Shown here in pieces: positions 1 to 7,369 of a DNA stretch of 64,000 bases. Every line of letters begins with the position of its first letter. Position 1 is the first letter of the stretch. Under the pieces are notes generated by a model, which was not told where the DNA came from, did not search any database, and saw only the letters and a program-made list of their open reading frames with translations. The DNA lies in contig CAZKBM010000004.1 in NCBI GenBank assembly GCA_964550985.1, forward strand, positions 1 through 64,000, read 5' to 3'. The position numbers were made by a program, and so were the translations under genes. The DNA comes from JAAYCI01 sp964550985 (GTDB lineage: Bacteria > Bacillota > Clostridia > Oscillospirales > Ruminococcaceae).

Positions 1-49
1 TGCGAAATAATACTTGTATGCCATGCCTCAGTTTAATCTTGGTGAACTA

Positions 50-508
50 CTAGCCACGCCCGCGGTCCTTATGCCGTATGGAGCTGCGCACGTTCTTCAC
101 TTCCCCCACACTTTTCACAAGCTGTTCCTCGGCCTGGTGCAAAATATTCTCGCAGTAATTGGTTACCGAGGCGCGCATCTCCTTGGCGCCCTGGTTGGCA
201 ACCCGCATAATATCGGCGGCGCGCTGCTCGCTCTGCTTTACAATCTCCTGCTGGCTCACAATGGCCTTGGCGCGTTCCTCCGCCTTGCGGATGATGGCCT
301 CCGCCTCCCGCCGCGCGCCCTCTACAATCTCGGCGCGGTCCTGCACAATGGCTTTGGCCTGGCGTATCTCGGTGGGCATATTCAGGCGGATATCATCAAT
401 GATATCCCGCAGTTTTTCGGCGTCCACCATCCTCTTGCCCGAAAGCGGCACCGTAAAAGCGTCCTCCAATGTCTCGTCCATCAAGTCTAGTAAATCGTCA
501 ATATTCAT
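50..508 (-). CDS. Coiled-coil protein resembling DivIVA / ATP synthase subunit b
   Basis: A 152-residue soluble protein made almost entirely of charged heptads, with long Ala/Glu/Arg/Lys helices from about residue 40 to 135. It has no membrane segment. Such proteins beside coaD in Clostridia are often annotated as ATPase or as an F0 subunit b homolog because of coiled-coil similarity. A DivIVA-like scaffolding role is possible but not shown. The ATG at 508 is preceded by an AAGGGAG ribosome site, and longer reading-frame starts lack one. It is the third gene of an apparent rsmD-coaD operon, 53 bases after coaD. Exact function unknown. Confidence 0.7.
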   Translation of the reverse strand: MNIDDLLDLMDETLEDAFTVPLSGKRMVDAEKLRDIIDDIRLNMPTEIRQAKAIVQDRAEIVEGARREAEAIIRKAEERAKAIVSQQEIVKQSEQRAADIMRVANQGAKEMRASVTNYCENILHQAEEQLVKSVGEVKNVRSSIRHKDRGRG

Positions 509-561
509 CTGGCTCTCCCTTCGTACGCTGGTTTCTAGGCCTATCAAATGGTAAAGCCCGT

Positions 562-1068
562 TTATTCCTGGCAACCGCTTGCATGGCGGGGGTCGGCCAG
601 GCGCTGCAAAATCATGGGTTCAATTTCCTCTGGTACAAACCCTTTTAGCGAGCGGCCGTACCGCGCCAATTCCCGCACCGCGCTGGAGGAGAGAAACATG
701 TTTTGCATCTCTGTGGTAACAAAGATGGTCTCCAGTTCCCGGTTCAATTTTTTGTTCATCAGCGCCATTTGAAATTCATACTCAAAGTCTGAAACAGCCC
801 GCAGGCCCTTTACCAGTGCCGTGGCCCCGTGTTTGCGGGCATATTCGGCCACCAGGCACTCGCAGGTATCCACCTCAACATTGGGCAAATCTCCAAGGGC
901 AATCTTCAAAAGTTCCACCCGTTCCTGGCGGGTAAACACCGTCTTTTTATCGGGGTTTACCAAAACCACCACCACCACCTTATCAAACAGTTGGCAGCTG
1001 CGTTCAATAATGTTGATGTGGCCGTTGGTAACGGGGTCATAACTACCGGGGCAAATTGCGGTGCGCAT
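562..1068 (-). CDS. coaD: Phosphopantetheine adenylyltransferase
   Basis: CoaD transfers AMP from ATP to 4'-phosphopantetheine, giving dephospho-CoA, the penultimate step of CoA synthesis in the cytosol. The 168-residue length is normal. The N-terminal nucleotidyltransferase motif reads GSYDPVTNGH with its TxGH-type element, and the C-terminal LSSSAVRE matches the family ISSTxVR motif. The ATG at 1068 follows GGGAGGACG; the long upstream extension of the frame is not coding. It lies 41 bases downstream of rsmD, the usual bacterial arrangement, and is probably cotranscribed with it. Confidence 0.97.
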   Translation of the reverse strand: MRTAICPGSYDPVTNGHINIIERSCQLFDKVVVVVLVNPDKKTVFTRQERVELLKIALGDLPNVEVDTCECLVAEYARKHGATALVKGLRAVSDFEYEFQMALMNKKLNRELETIFVTTEMQNMFLSSSAVRELARYGRSLKGFVPEEIEPMILQRLADPRHASGCQE

Positions 1069-1109
1069 GCGCGTCCTCCCAAAATAACGATGTTTAAGCC
1101 CTGCCGTCT

Positions 1110-1667
1110 TCACCGGGGGGGCGCTTCCTCCCCCGGCATACGGTAGCGCCAAAGCCGCACGCTGCCATAGCGGTATTGCTTTTGTAACTGTAGCCCCCCC
1201 GCCTCTTCGGGCAGGGTTTGCCCCACGCCGGTTTCGCACAGCACCAGCGCGCCCGGCCTGCACAAAGCGCCCAGTGGAGGCAATAGCCCCGGCAGGGCGG
1301 CACTTTCAAACGGGGGGTCCAGCAAAATGATATCGAACTGCTGCTTACAGCCCGCCACAAAGGTTTCGGCCATGGTTTGCAGCACCCGGCAGCGGGGGCT
1401 AAGGCCCGCCGTTTGGGCGTTTTGGCGTATCAGCGCCGCGGCCTCTTTGCCGCTTTCCACAAAGGTGCAAAACGCTCCCCCGCGGGAAAGGGCCTCAAGC
1501 CCAAGCTGGCCGCTGCCCGCATACAGTTCTAAAACCGCAGCGCCGGGTAGCCAGGGTTGTATGGCACTAAAAAGCCCCTCTTTCACACGCTCCAGCGTGG
1601 GGCGGGTGGCCTGCCCCGGCAGTGTGGCAAGCTTAACGCCCCGGCACTCTCCGGCAATAATTCGCAT
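1110..1667 (-). CDS. rsmD: 16S rRNA (guanine(966)-N2)-methyltransferase
   Basis: This SAM-dependent enzyme methylates G966 of 16S rRNA during 30S assembly. The protein is 185 residues. It opens with MRIIAGECRG, typical of RsmD, has the SAM-binding loop LELYAGSGQLGLEALSRG, and carries the N6/N2-amine methylase motif DPPF near residue 125. The start at 1667 has an AAAAAGGGGG ribosome site. It is the first gene of the rsmD-coaD operon and is served by the promoter at 1740-1768. Confidence 0.95.
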   Translation of the reverse strand: MRIIAGECRGVKLATLPGQATRPTLERVKEGLFSAIQPWLPGAAVLELYAGSGQLGLEALSRGGAFCTFVESGKEAAALIRQNAQTAGLSPRCRVLQTMAETFVAGCKQQFDIILLDPPFESAALPGLLPPLGALCRPGALVLCETGVGQTLPEEAGGLQLQKQYRYGSVRLWRYRMPGEEAPPR

Positions 1668-1739
1668 AAAAAGCCCCCTTTTTCGGCCCCTTGGCGCCTT
1701 GCGGCAAAGCCCAAAAGCCGTTAAGCTGTGGCTGGCTTT

Positions 1740-1768
1740 ATTATGCGTCTTGGCCGGGTTTTTGTCAA
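1740..1768 (-). promoter_or_regulatory. SigA-type promoter of rsmD-coaD
   Basis: On the minus strand TTGACA (1768-1763) and CATAAT (1745-1740) are separated by 17 bases, placing the transcript start about 65 bases before the rsmD ATG. The -35 box lies inside the inverted repeat at 1752-1776. Confidence 0.75.
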
Positions 1769-1776
1769 ACCCGGCC
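1752..1776. repeat. Perfect 10-bp inverted repeat over the rsmD -35 box
   Basis: GGCCGGGTTT and AAACCCGGCC face each other across five bases and enclose the rsmD -35 hexamer. It could be an operator. It could also be the hairpin of a terminator for an upstream transcript, but there is no T run after it. Confidence 0.6.
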
Positions 1777-1779
1777 CAT

Positions 1780-1840
1780 TTACAGCATTTGAACAAACTG
1801 TAGCGCATAAATACAGGAAAAAACAGGCGCTGCATAAGTT
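1780..1840 (-). repeat. Partial copy of TTACAG-ended dispersed repeat
   Basis: Begins TTACAGCATTTGAACAAACT, followed by a GCGCATAAATAC segment and CAGGCGCTGCATAA. These blocks recur, in order, in the copies at 29486-29606, 31752-31913 and 58252-58371. Only one end is present. The end sequence also matches the terminus of the 55189-55352 element. Confidence 0.75.
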
Positions 1841-1901
1841 GCCCAAAGGAAAAAGACGCAATCCTCTAAGGGGTGTTGAAATACCTTCCACCCAGTACCC
1901 T

Positions 1902-2189
1902 TTAGTACAGGTTTTCCATCCGCACAGTGTATTCGCTTATGTCCAAATATCCCTTCTCCAAAAGCTGGGTGCGGGCCGTCGCCATGTCATAGTTGTCCGG
2001 CACGGTAACGGTGATGCGTTTGCCGCCCTTGCTACGGTACACATGGGCCACAATCACCGGCCCGGTAATCTCGTCGCTGCGCTCGTCAATTTTGTCGGTG
2101 CGTTTAAAGCCATCCTCCAAAAATTTCACGCGGTTGGCCTCTGCAACGCGTATGCGTCCGTCCATCCCTCTGTACATCAGTCTCATCAT
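1902..2189 (-). CDS. Small conserved-looking protein of unknown function
   Basis: A 95-residue basic soluble protein with no motif I recognise. Composition and codon use match the neighbours. The double Met start at 2189 is preceded by CAGGAGGCG, a good ribosome site. It is 80 bases downstream of uvrC on the same strand and may be its operon partner. Predicted pattern is mixed alpha/beta with repeated VIVAHVYRS and ITVTVPDNY strands. No function is proposed. Confidence 0.7.
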   Translation of the reverse strand: MMRLMYRGMDGRIRVAEANRVKFLEDGFKRTDKIDERSDEITGPVIVAHVYRSKGGKRITVTVPDNYDMATARTQLLEKGYLDISEYTVRMENLY

Positions 2190-2268
2190 TTTACGCCTCC
2201 TGGCTTGTTTATGGCAACGCCGCACAAATGCGCACAGGGCAAAACAATGCGGTATCGTCTAGCAAAAA

Positions 2269-4092
2269 TCAGTTATGGTAATGGCTGTACACGGCCTTTG
2301 CGGCCGCCCGGTTTACCCCTTTCACCCCGGCCAGTTCCGCCTCGCTGGCGGCGGCAATGGCTTTCAGCGTTTTAAAATGGGCCATCAAAGCCTTGCCCGT
2401 TGCGGGCCCCACGCCTTTAATCCCCGTTAGGGTGGAGGCAAAGGCCTTGTTTTTTGCATTTTTCCGCTGGTATTCAATCGAAAACCGATGCACCTCATCC
2501 TGAATGCGGGTTACAAAGGGAAACACCCCCCGGTGCAGCGCCAGGGCTATCTCGCCACCGCCCACCGCCACAATGCCGCGGGTGCGGTGGCGGTTGTCCT
2601 TCACCATGCCAAACACCGGCACCTCCGCAAGGCCGGTGCCCGCAAGGCTCTTTACCCCGGCGCTCACCTGGCCCAGGCCGCCGTCCAGCAAAATCAGGTC
2701 GGGCTTTACACCAAACTGCCCCTTGGCCCCGGCGTCATATTCGGCGGCGCGGCGCAAAAGCGCCTCGGCCATACTGGCGTAATCGTCGGTAGCGGCCACG
2801 CTTTTTATTTTAAACCGGCGATATCCCGCTTTTTTAGGCCGTCCATTTTCAAACACCACCATGCCGCAAACGCTTGTGCCCTCCCCCCAGTTCGAGATAT
2901 CATAGCTCTCTATCACGGCGGGGGGCGCTTCCAGGCCAAGCAGCCCAGCCAATTCATCCAGGGCCTTTTCCTCCCGGCTGGTGCGCCCGCTCTCCTGGGC
3001 CAGGCGCTCCATGGCGTTCACGTAGGCCATCTCCACCAGCCGCCGGTTGTCGCCACGCTCCGGTGTATAAATGCGCACCTTCTGCCCAAGGCTTTCGCAA
3101 AGCAGCCGTTCCAGCAGTTCCTGGCCGGGCAGTGGGTTATCCACAGCTATGGTTTTGGGCAGCTCCTCCGCCCCGTCCAGGTAGTACTGGGGCAAAAACT
3201 CCTCCCGCAAAGCGTCCAGTTCCTGCGGCCCCTCAAACAAAAATTCCTTTTTGTCGGCCAAGGCCCCCTCGCGGAAGCGCAAAATGGCTGCGCACACCGC
3301 CGCCGGGCCCTGGGCAAACGCAATAACGTCCTGGTTTTTCTCCCCCTCGCGCACCACCGTTTGCCCTGCCGAAACTTTGCTGATGGCCCGTATCTGGTTG
3401 CGCAGCAGCGCCGCGCGCTCAAACTCCAGGCTCTCGGCCGCCGCCGCCATCTGCCCTTCCAGCAGGGCCACAATCTCCCCCTGGCCGCTTTTCACCATTT
3501 TCACGGCATTTTCCACAGCCGCCGCATAGTCCTTTTGGGGTATCTTGCCGCTGCAAACCGCCATACATTTGCCTATATGGCTGTACAGGCAGGGCCGCCC
3601 CTTGCCAAAATCCTGGGGGAAACGGCGGGCGCAGCGCGGCAACAAAAAACAGTCCTGCGCGGTTTGCACCATCTGGCGCACCGCAAAGCTGGAAAGGTAG
3701 GGCCCAATGTACTCGGCATCCTCCTCCCCGCGCTGCAACTCGGCCGAAATGCGGGGCCAAAGCCCGCGCGTCACCTTGATGTAACTGTAGCCCTTGTCGT
3801 CTTTCAGCAGAATATTGTACTTGGGCTTGTGGGTTTTAATCTGGCTGCATTCCAGCACCAGGGCCTCGTACTCGCTGCCTGTAACAATGGTTTCAAAGTC
3901 ATAGGCGGCGGCAATCATCCGCTCGGTTTTTTCGTCGTGCGGCACCCCGGCGCGGAAATACTGCCCCACCCGGCTAAACAGGCTTTTTGCCTTGCCTATA
4001 TAAATGATGAGGCCCGTTTTATCGCGTATGATATACACGCCGGGCAGTTTGGGCAGCCGCAGCGCCTTTTTGTGCAGTTCCGCCTTGGTCAA
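2269..4092 (-). CDS. uvrC: Excinuclease ABC subunit C
   Basis: UvrC makes the dual incisions of nucleotide excision repair after UvrAB loads on a lesion. The 607-residue protein has an N-terminal GIY-YIG nuclease (GVYIIRDKTG...IYIGKA, residues about 18-36), the UvrB-binding UVR region near 185-220, the RNase H-like C-terminal nuclease with VIESYDISNW and LILLDGGLGQ, and terminal helix-hairpin-helix repeats (GIKGVGPATGKALMAHF). I chose the TTG at 4092 because AAGGAG lies seven bases upstream and the residues before it have no family match. It is transcribed alone or with the 95-residue gene below it. Confidence 0.96.
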   Translation of the reverse strand: MTKAELHKKALRLPKLPGVYIIRDKTGLIIYIGKAKSLFSRVGQYFRAGVPHDEKTERMIAAAYDFETIVTGSEYEALVLECSQIKTHKPKYNILLKDDKGYSYIKVTRGLWPRISAELQRGEEDAEYIGPYLSSFAVRQMVQTAQDCFLLPRCARRFPQDFGKGRPCLYSHIGKCMAVCSGKIPQKDYAAAVENAVKMVKSGQGEIVALLEGQMAAAAESLEFERAALLRNQIRAISKVSAGQTVVREGEKNQDVIAFAQGPAAVCAAILRFREGALADKKEFLFEGPQELDALREEFLPQYYLDGAEELPKTIAVDNPLPGQELLERLLCESLGQKVRIYTPERGDNRRLVEMAYVNAMERLAQESGRTSREEKALDELAGLLGLEAPPAVIESYDISNWGEGTSVCGMVVFENGRPKKAGYRRFKIKSVAATDDYASMAEALLRRAAEYDAGAKGQFGVKPDLILLDGGLGQVSAGVKSLAGTGLAEVPVFGMVKDNRHRTRGIVAVGGGEIALALHRGVFPFVTRIQDEVHRFSIEYQRKNAKNKAFASTLTGIKGVGPATGKALMAHFKTLKAIAAASEAELAGVKGVNRAAAKAVYSHYHN

Positions 4093-4126
4093 AGCCCGCT
4101 CCTTCGCCGCACCGCTGCATACGGCC

Positions 4127-4154
4127 TGTATAACAAAATTGTACAGCAAGTAAA
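4127..4154 (-). promoter_or_regulatory. Possible uvrC promoter
   Basis: Minus-strand TTTACT and TATACA are 16 bases apart and would start RNA about 28 bases before the TTG of uvrC. The -35 falls inside a degenerate remnant of the dispersed repeat at 4142-4180, where TACAGCAAGTAAACC and AGCGCA blocks can still be read. Confidence 0.5.
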
Positions 4155-4194
4155 CCAAATATAGCGCACGAATTTAGGCTAAAAAAATACTAAT

Positions 4195-4226
4195 AAAAAA
4201 GCGCTACCCAAAAAAACGGGCAGCGC
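4195..4226 (-). terminator. Rho-independent terminator of ptsH
   Basis: On the minus strand a nine-pair stem with one G-T pair, GCGCTGCCC / GGGTAGCGC, closes a GTTTTTTT loop and is followed by six T residues. It starts about 15 bases after the ptsH stop. Confidence 0.88.
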
Positions 4227-4241
4227 CGCCACAGGCAAAAC

Positions 4242-4505
4242 TTACTCGCTAAAGCCCGAGGTAACCAACCGAACCAAGCCCTCCACGGCCTCTTCTTCAT
4301 CGGGGCCATCGGCAATAACCCGAATGGTGGTGCCGCCCACAATACCCAGGGAGAGAACCCCCAGCAGGCTTTTGGCGTTCACCCGGCGCTCCTCTTTTTC
4401 CACCCAGATGGAGGCCTTGAACTCATTGGCTTTTTGAATAAAAAAGGTGGCGGGGCGGGCGTGCAAACCCACCTGGTTTTCCACCGTAACATCTTTTACA
4501 TACAT
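4242..4505 (-). CDS. ptsH: Phosphocarrier protein HPr
   Basis: HPr passes phosphate from Enzyme I to sugar-specific EIIA proteins. The 87-residue protein has the phosphorylatable His15 in GLHARPA and the regulatory Ser46 in NAKSLLGVLSLG, the site of HPr kinase and hence of CcpA-type catabolite repression. His15 argues against Crh, which lacks it. The ATG at 4505 follows GAGGAG. It stands alone between its own promoter and terminator; ptsI is not in the window. Confidence 0.96.
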   Translation of the reverse strand: MYVKDVTVENQVGLHARPATFFIQKANEFKASIWVEKEERRVNAKSLLGVLSLGIVGGTTIRVIADGPDEEEAVEGLVRLVTSGFSE

Positions 4506-4569
4506 ATTGTGCTCTCCTCTATTTAAGCTGGCATTCTCATCACAAAACCTTTTTCGATATCACAGTACT

Positions 4570-4598
4570 ATTCTAAGGCTTCTGCCTGCAAAGGTCAA
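4570..4598 (-). promoter_or_regulatory. SigA-type promoter of ptsH
   Basis: Minus-strand TTGACC and TAGAAT with a 17-base spacer, giving a leader of about 58 bases. The rest of the 365-base gap up to trmD (4599-4870) holds no gene or RNA that I can recognise. Confidence 0.75.
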
Positions 4599-4870
4599 CT
4601 TTTTTACCCTTCTTTTAGCAGAATACCCCATGCTGTAAATACACCGATGCCGGTTTTTGTGCTTTTTGTCAGGTCTCATCGAAAAAATTGATATCTCTGT
4701 CCTTGCAGGGCCTTCCGCATCGGTATTAAAACCCAACGCGCCAGGGGTCATCTGCGCGTACATTTGTCAGGGTAAGTCCGCCCTCACTCCCGCAAAAAAC
4801 ACACAGCCCCCCCTGGGCTTCCCCCCTCTGGGGTATCTGCCCAAAAGGTATCACCCTCCCAGGGCCAAAA

Positions 4871-5623
4871 TCACCGCTTTTTCTTTTTGCCCTTGGCCGC
4901 GGCCTCTTCGGCCTCTAGGGCGGGGCGCAGTTTTTCGTATAAATCCGGCCTGCGCAAACGGGTGCGCTCTATCTGCTGGCTGCGCCGCCAGGCGCTTATG
5001 TTGGCCGCATGGCCCGAAAGCAGCACCTCCGGCACGCTTTGCCCCCGCCACAGCTCGGGGCGGCTGTACTGGGGGTACTCTAAAAGGCCGTCATAGTGGC
5101 TTTCACCCTCATACCCAAGCGGGCTTTTTAATACGCCCGGCTGCAGGCGCAGCACACTGTCCGCCACGGCAAGGGCCGCCAACTCCCCGCCCGAAAGTAC
5201 AAAATCCCCAAGGCTGATCTCCTCGTCGGCATAACGCTCCAGTACCCGCTCATCCATTCCCTCGTAGTGGCCGCACACCAGCACCAGCCCCTGCAATTTT
5301 GCCAGGCGCTTTGCGTCATTCTGGGTGTAGGGTTTACCTGCGGGTGTCATAAAGCAGATGCGGGGGCGGCAACGCCCGGCGGCCTCGTACCGCCACAAAA
5401 TCACATCCAGGCAGCGGGCAATGGGGTCGGCCTGCATCACCATGCCCGGCCCCCCGCCATAGGTATAATCGTCCACCCTTTTTTGTTTGGAGAGGGTGTG
5501 GTCCCGTATATTATGGCACTGTAAAATAAACTTGCCCTCACGGCGAGCGCGGCCTATGATGCTCTCATTCATCACGTTTTCGCACATCTCAGGAAAAAGG
5601 GTTGCAATATCAATTTGAATCAT
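4871..5623 (-). CDS. trmD: tRNA (guanine(37)-N1)-methyltransferase
   Basis: TrmD is the SPOUT-class enzyme that makes m1G37 in tRNAs reading CNN/GGN codons and so prevents +1 frameshifting. The 250-residue protein starts MIQIDIATLFPEM, contains YGGGPGMVMQ and the knotted SAM site around VCGHYEGMDERV and the EISLGDFVLSGGE region, and ends in a basic Lys/Arg tail. Its ATG overlaps the rimM stop by four bases (ATGA), which indicates translational coupling. Confidence 0.97.
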   Translation of the reverse strand: MIQIDIATLFPEMCENVMNESIIGRARREGKFILQCHNIRDHTLSKQKRVDDYTYGGGPGMVMQADPIARCLDVILWRYEAAGRCRPRICFMTPAGKPYTQNDAKRLAKLQGLVLVCGHYEGMDERVLERYADEEISLGDFVLSGGELAALAVADSVLRLQPGVLKSPLGYEGESHYDGLLEYPQYSRPELWRGQSVPEVLLSGHAANISAWRRSQQIERTRLRRPDLYEKLRPALEAEEAAAKGKKKKR

Positions 5624-6192
5624 GCCTTTTCCCTCTTTTTGGGGGGCTTTGGGGGCTTTGGCGGTTTTGAGGGTTTTGGCGCCTCCTCGTCAAACATCCC
5701 CGCAATGGGGCGCACCAGCGCCCTGCCCGCCTCAATATCCAGCTCTACCAGAAAGGGCTCCACCGCGGGGAAAAGCCACTCGCCCTTTTCCCCCTCTATG
5801 CGCCACACATCGTGGTGGCCGGGGTGGCTTACCTCGGCCACCCGGCCATACTCTGCCGCCGTGTCGGCGTCCACCACGCTGGCGCCCAGCAAATCCTGCA
5901 CAAAATAGCGGCCGGGCTCCAAATTTACATCCCCCCGGCGGATATACACGGTTTTGCCTACAAAATCGTGCGCCTGCTCAATGCTATCCACCCCGCCCAG
6001 CTTTACAATACATAAGTTTTTATGCACCCGCACAGCCTGGGCGCTCAGGGGCGTTTTTCCCGCCGCATCCAGGTACAAGGTTTTAAAATCCGTTAAAAAT
6101 GCGGGCGAGTCACACCAGGGGTAAAGCCGCAACTCCCCCGCTATACCGTGGGTGTTTACAAACTCCCCCGCTTCCAGGTATTCTTTTTTCAT
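5620..6192 (-). CDS. rimM: 16S rRNA processing protein RimM
   Basis: RimM helps mature the 30S head by binding S19. The 190-residue protein has an N-terminal beta barrel (AGEFVNTHGIAGELRL) and a PRC-barrel half (LLGASVVDADTAAEYGRV ... WLFPAVEPFLVELD). The last 15 or so residues are an unusual Pro-Lys repeat (KPPKPPKPPKK) after the normal domain end. It is coupled to trmD and lies 35 bases after the cysteine-rich membrane peptide. The start has AGAAGGATAG upstream. Confidence 0.95.
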   Translation of the reverse strand: MKKEYLEAGEFVNTHGIAGELRLYPWCDSPAFLTDFKTLYLDAAGKTPLSAQAVRVHKNLCIVKLGGVDSIEQAHDFVGKTVYIRRGDVNLEPGRYFVQDLLGASVVDADTAAEYGRVAEVSHPGHHDVWRIEGEKGEWLFPAVEPFLVELDIEAGRALVRPIAGMFDEEAPKPSKPPKPPKPPKKREKA

Positions 6193-6227
6193 CTATCCTT
6201 CTGTTATCCCGCTTTCTTTGCCACAGG

Positions 6228-6515
6228 CTATACCGCGCCCGCGTCTTTCTCCCAGTCGGCCACGCTCTCACCTTCGCCGGGGCCCTCGTCCTCTTGCCCG
6301 CAGCAGCAAGCGTCGTCGCAGCAGCCACTGTCACAGCAGCAATCGGCCGCGTTTTGGCCGGTCAACTGTTTTGCCGCGCGTTGCTGGGCGTACTTCATGC
6401 CCAAAAAGAAGCCAACACACAGGGAAATCAACTTTACAATGCCCAAAAGCACAAGCAAGGCAAGGCCCCAATGTCTGTGGGCGCGGCACATAGGGCAATC
6501 GGTTTTGTTTTCCAT
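6228..6515 (-). CDS. Small cysteine-rich single-pass membrane protein
   Basis: A 95-residue protein with three parts. An N-terminal CPMC plus HRH motif could bind zinc. One hydrophobic helix spans about residues 17-39. A cytosolic-like tail holds three Cys clusters (DCCCDSGCCDDACCCG) followed by an acidic stretch. The family is not recognised. The clusters suggest soft-metal or iron-sulfur binding, which is inference. AAGGAG sits nine bases before the ATG at 6515. It precedes rimM by 35 bases, an unusual insertion into the common khpA-rimM-trmD order, and is separated from khpA by a terminator. Confidence 0.75.
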   Translation of the reverse strand: MENKTDCPMCRAHRHWGLALLVLLGIVKLISLCVGFFLGMKYAQQRAAKQLTGQNAADCCCDSGCCDDACCCGQEDEGPGEGESVADWEKDAGAV

Positions 6516-6675
6516 AGTTTCATGCTCCTTTTTATCATTCTCTACCGTGCTATACGGTGTAGCCTATTGTACCACAAAAAGAAGGCGAAAAAAACACTTT
6601 ATAGCCTACTAAGCTAAAAAGGGGTTCAAGGATGGCGAGGAAGGTTTTATAGCTGCTGCGTTGGCCACCACACGC

Positions 6676-6720
6676 AAAAACCCCCGCCAGGCACTGGTAA
6701 ACAGGGCTGGCCGGGGTTTT
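6676..6720. terminator. Hairpin terminator after khpA
   Basis: A run AAAAACCCCC-GCCAG pairs with CTGG-CCGGGGTTTT across a 15-base loop, with A/T runs on both outer sides, so it can act for the minus-strand khpA transcript. It separates the ylxM-ffh-rpsP-khpA unit from the rimM unit. Confidence 0.75.
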
Positions 6721-6727
6721 ATTTTAC

Positions 6728-6958
6728 CTAGTCAATCTCCACGCGGGCACGTTTGCCCTGTTTCGAGGCAACGGCACTCATAACGGTACGGATGGCACGG
6801 GCTTTGCTGCCCTTTTGGCCAATCACCCGTCCTTTGTCCTCTTCCGCCACTATGAGGTGAAAGACGACTTCCCTTGGGTTTGAATCGTCCACCTTGACCT
6901 GCACGGCGTCGGGGTCGTCTACCAAGCCACGTGCAATCGCGATCAGCACCTCTTGCAT
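6728..6958 (-). CDS. khpA: KH-domain RNA-binding protein KhpA (YlqC)
   Basis: KhpA is a single KH-domain RNA chaperone that works with KhpB/EloR in Gram-positive cell elongation and small-RNA binding. The 76-residue protein has the GxxG loop in GRVIGQKGSKARAIR near residues 47-61. The ATG at 6958 follows AAAGGAG; the longer frame runs back into rpsP and is not used. It is 14 bases after rpsP, the standard position. Confidence 0.93.
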   Translation of the reverse strand: MQEVLIAIARGLVDDPDAVQVKVDDSNPREVVFHLIVAEEDKGRVIGQKGSKARAIRTVMSAVASKQGKRARVEID

Positions 6959-6972
6959 AGCACTCTCCTTTG

Positions 6973-7215
6973 TTACAGGACCTCTTTCTTCTTCAAAAGC
7001 GTGCGCACGGTCTCGGTGGGCTGTGCGCCGTTCGCAATCCACTTCTTTGCCTTTTCGGCGTCCACCTCAATCACACTGGGCTCACGGGTGGGGTCATAGT
7101 AGCCAATTTCTTCAATAAAGCGGCCATCGCGGGGGAAGCGGGAGTCCGCCACCACAATGCGATAAAACGGCGCCTTTTTCGCGCCCATGCGACGCAACCT
7201 GATTTTTACTGCCAT
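6973..7215 (-). CDS. rpsP: 30S ribosomal protein S16
   Basis: S16 binds the 5' domain of 16S rRNA early in 30S assembly. The 80-residue protein starts MAVKIRLRRMGAKKAPFYRI and contains the conserved VVADSRFPRDGRFIEEIGYY segment, diagnostic for the family. CGGAGGTG precedes the ATG. It sits 154 bases after ffh and is followed closely by khpA. Confidence 0.98.
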   Translation of the reverse strand: MAVKIRLRRMGAKKAPFYRIVVADSRFPRDGRFIEEIGYYDPTREPSVIEVDAEKAKKWIANGAQPTETVRTLLKKKEVL

Positions 7216-7298
7216 ACTGTTTGTACACCTCCGAAAATATTCAAAACTCTCTCTACTGTATATTAATCGGTTGCCCGGCTAATAACCTCTATGCTTTT

Positions 7299-7338
7299 GC
7301 CGCAGGGGGCGCTTTGGGGGAATTGCGCCCTTAGCGGC
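7299..7338. other. Strong intercistronic hairpin between ffh and rpsP
   Basis: Two stacked stems, GCCGC/GCGGC enclosing GGGCGC/GCGCCC, lie between the ffh stop and rpsP. No U run follows on the minus strand, so it is more likely an mRNA-stability or partial-attenuation hairpin than a full terminator. Confidence 0.55.
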
Positions 7339-7369
7339 GGCCTTTTACATTGCACTTTGCCTTTGGGCG

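Noticed and set aside
2488..4164. A 558-residue open frame on the plus strand opposite uvrC
   Set aside because: It is the antisense shadow of a GC-rich gene: no ribosome site, no domain, His/Pro/Ala-rich composition.
4657..5217. A 186-residue Pro/Ala-rich plus-strand frame overlapping trmD
   Set aside because: Composition of an antisense frame; the trmD reading is certain.
7299..7338. Rho-independent terminator between ffh and rpsP
   Set aside because: The stem is strong but lacks a U run in the minus direction, so I kept it only as an intercistronic hairpin.
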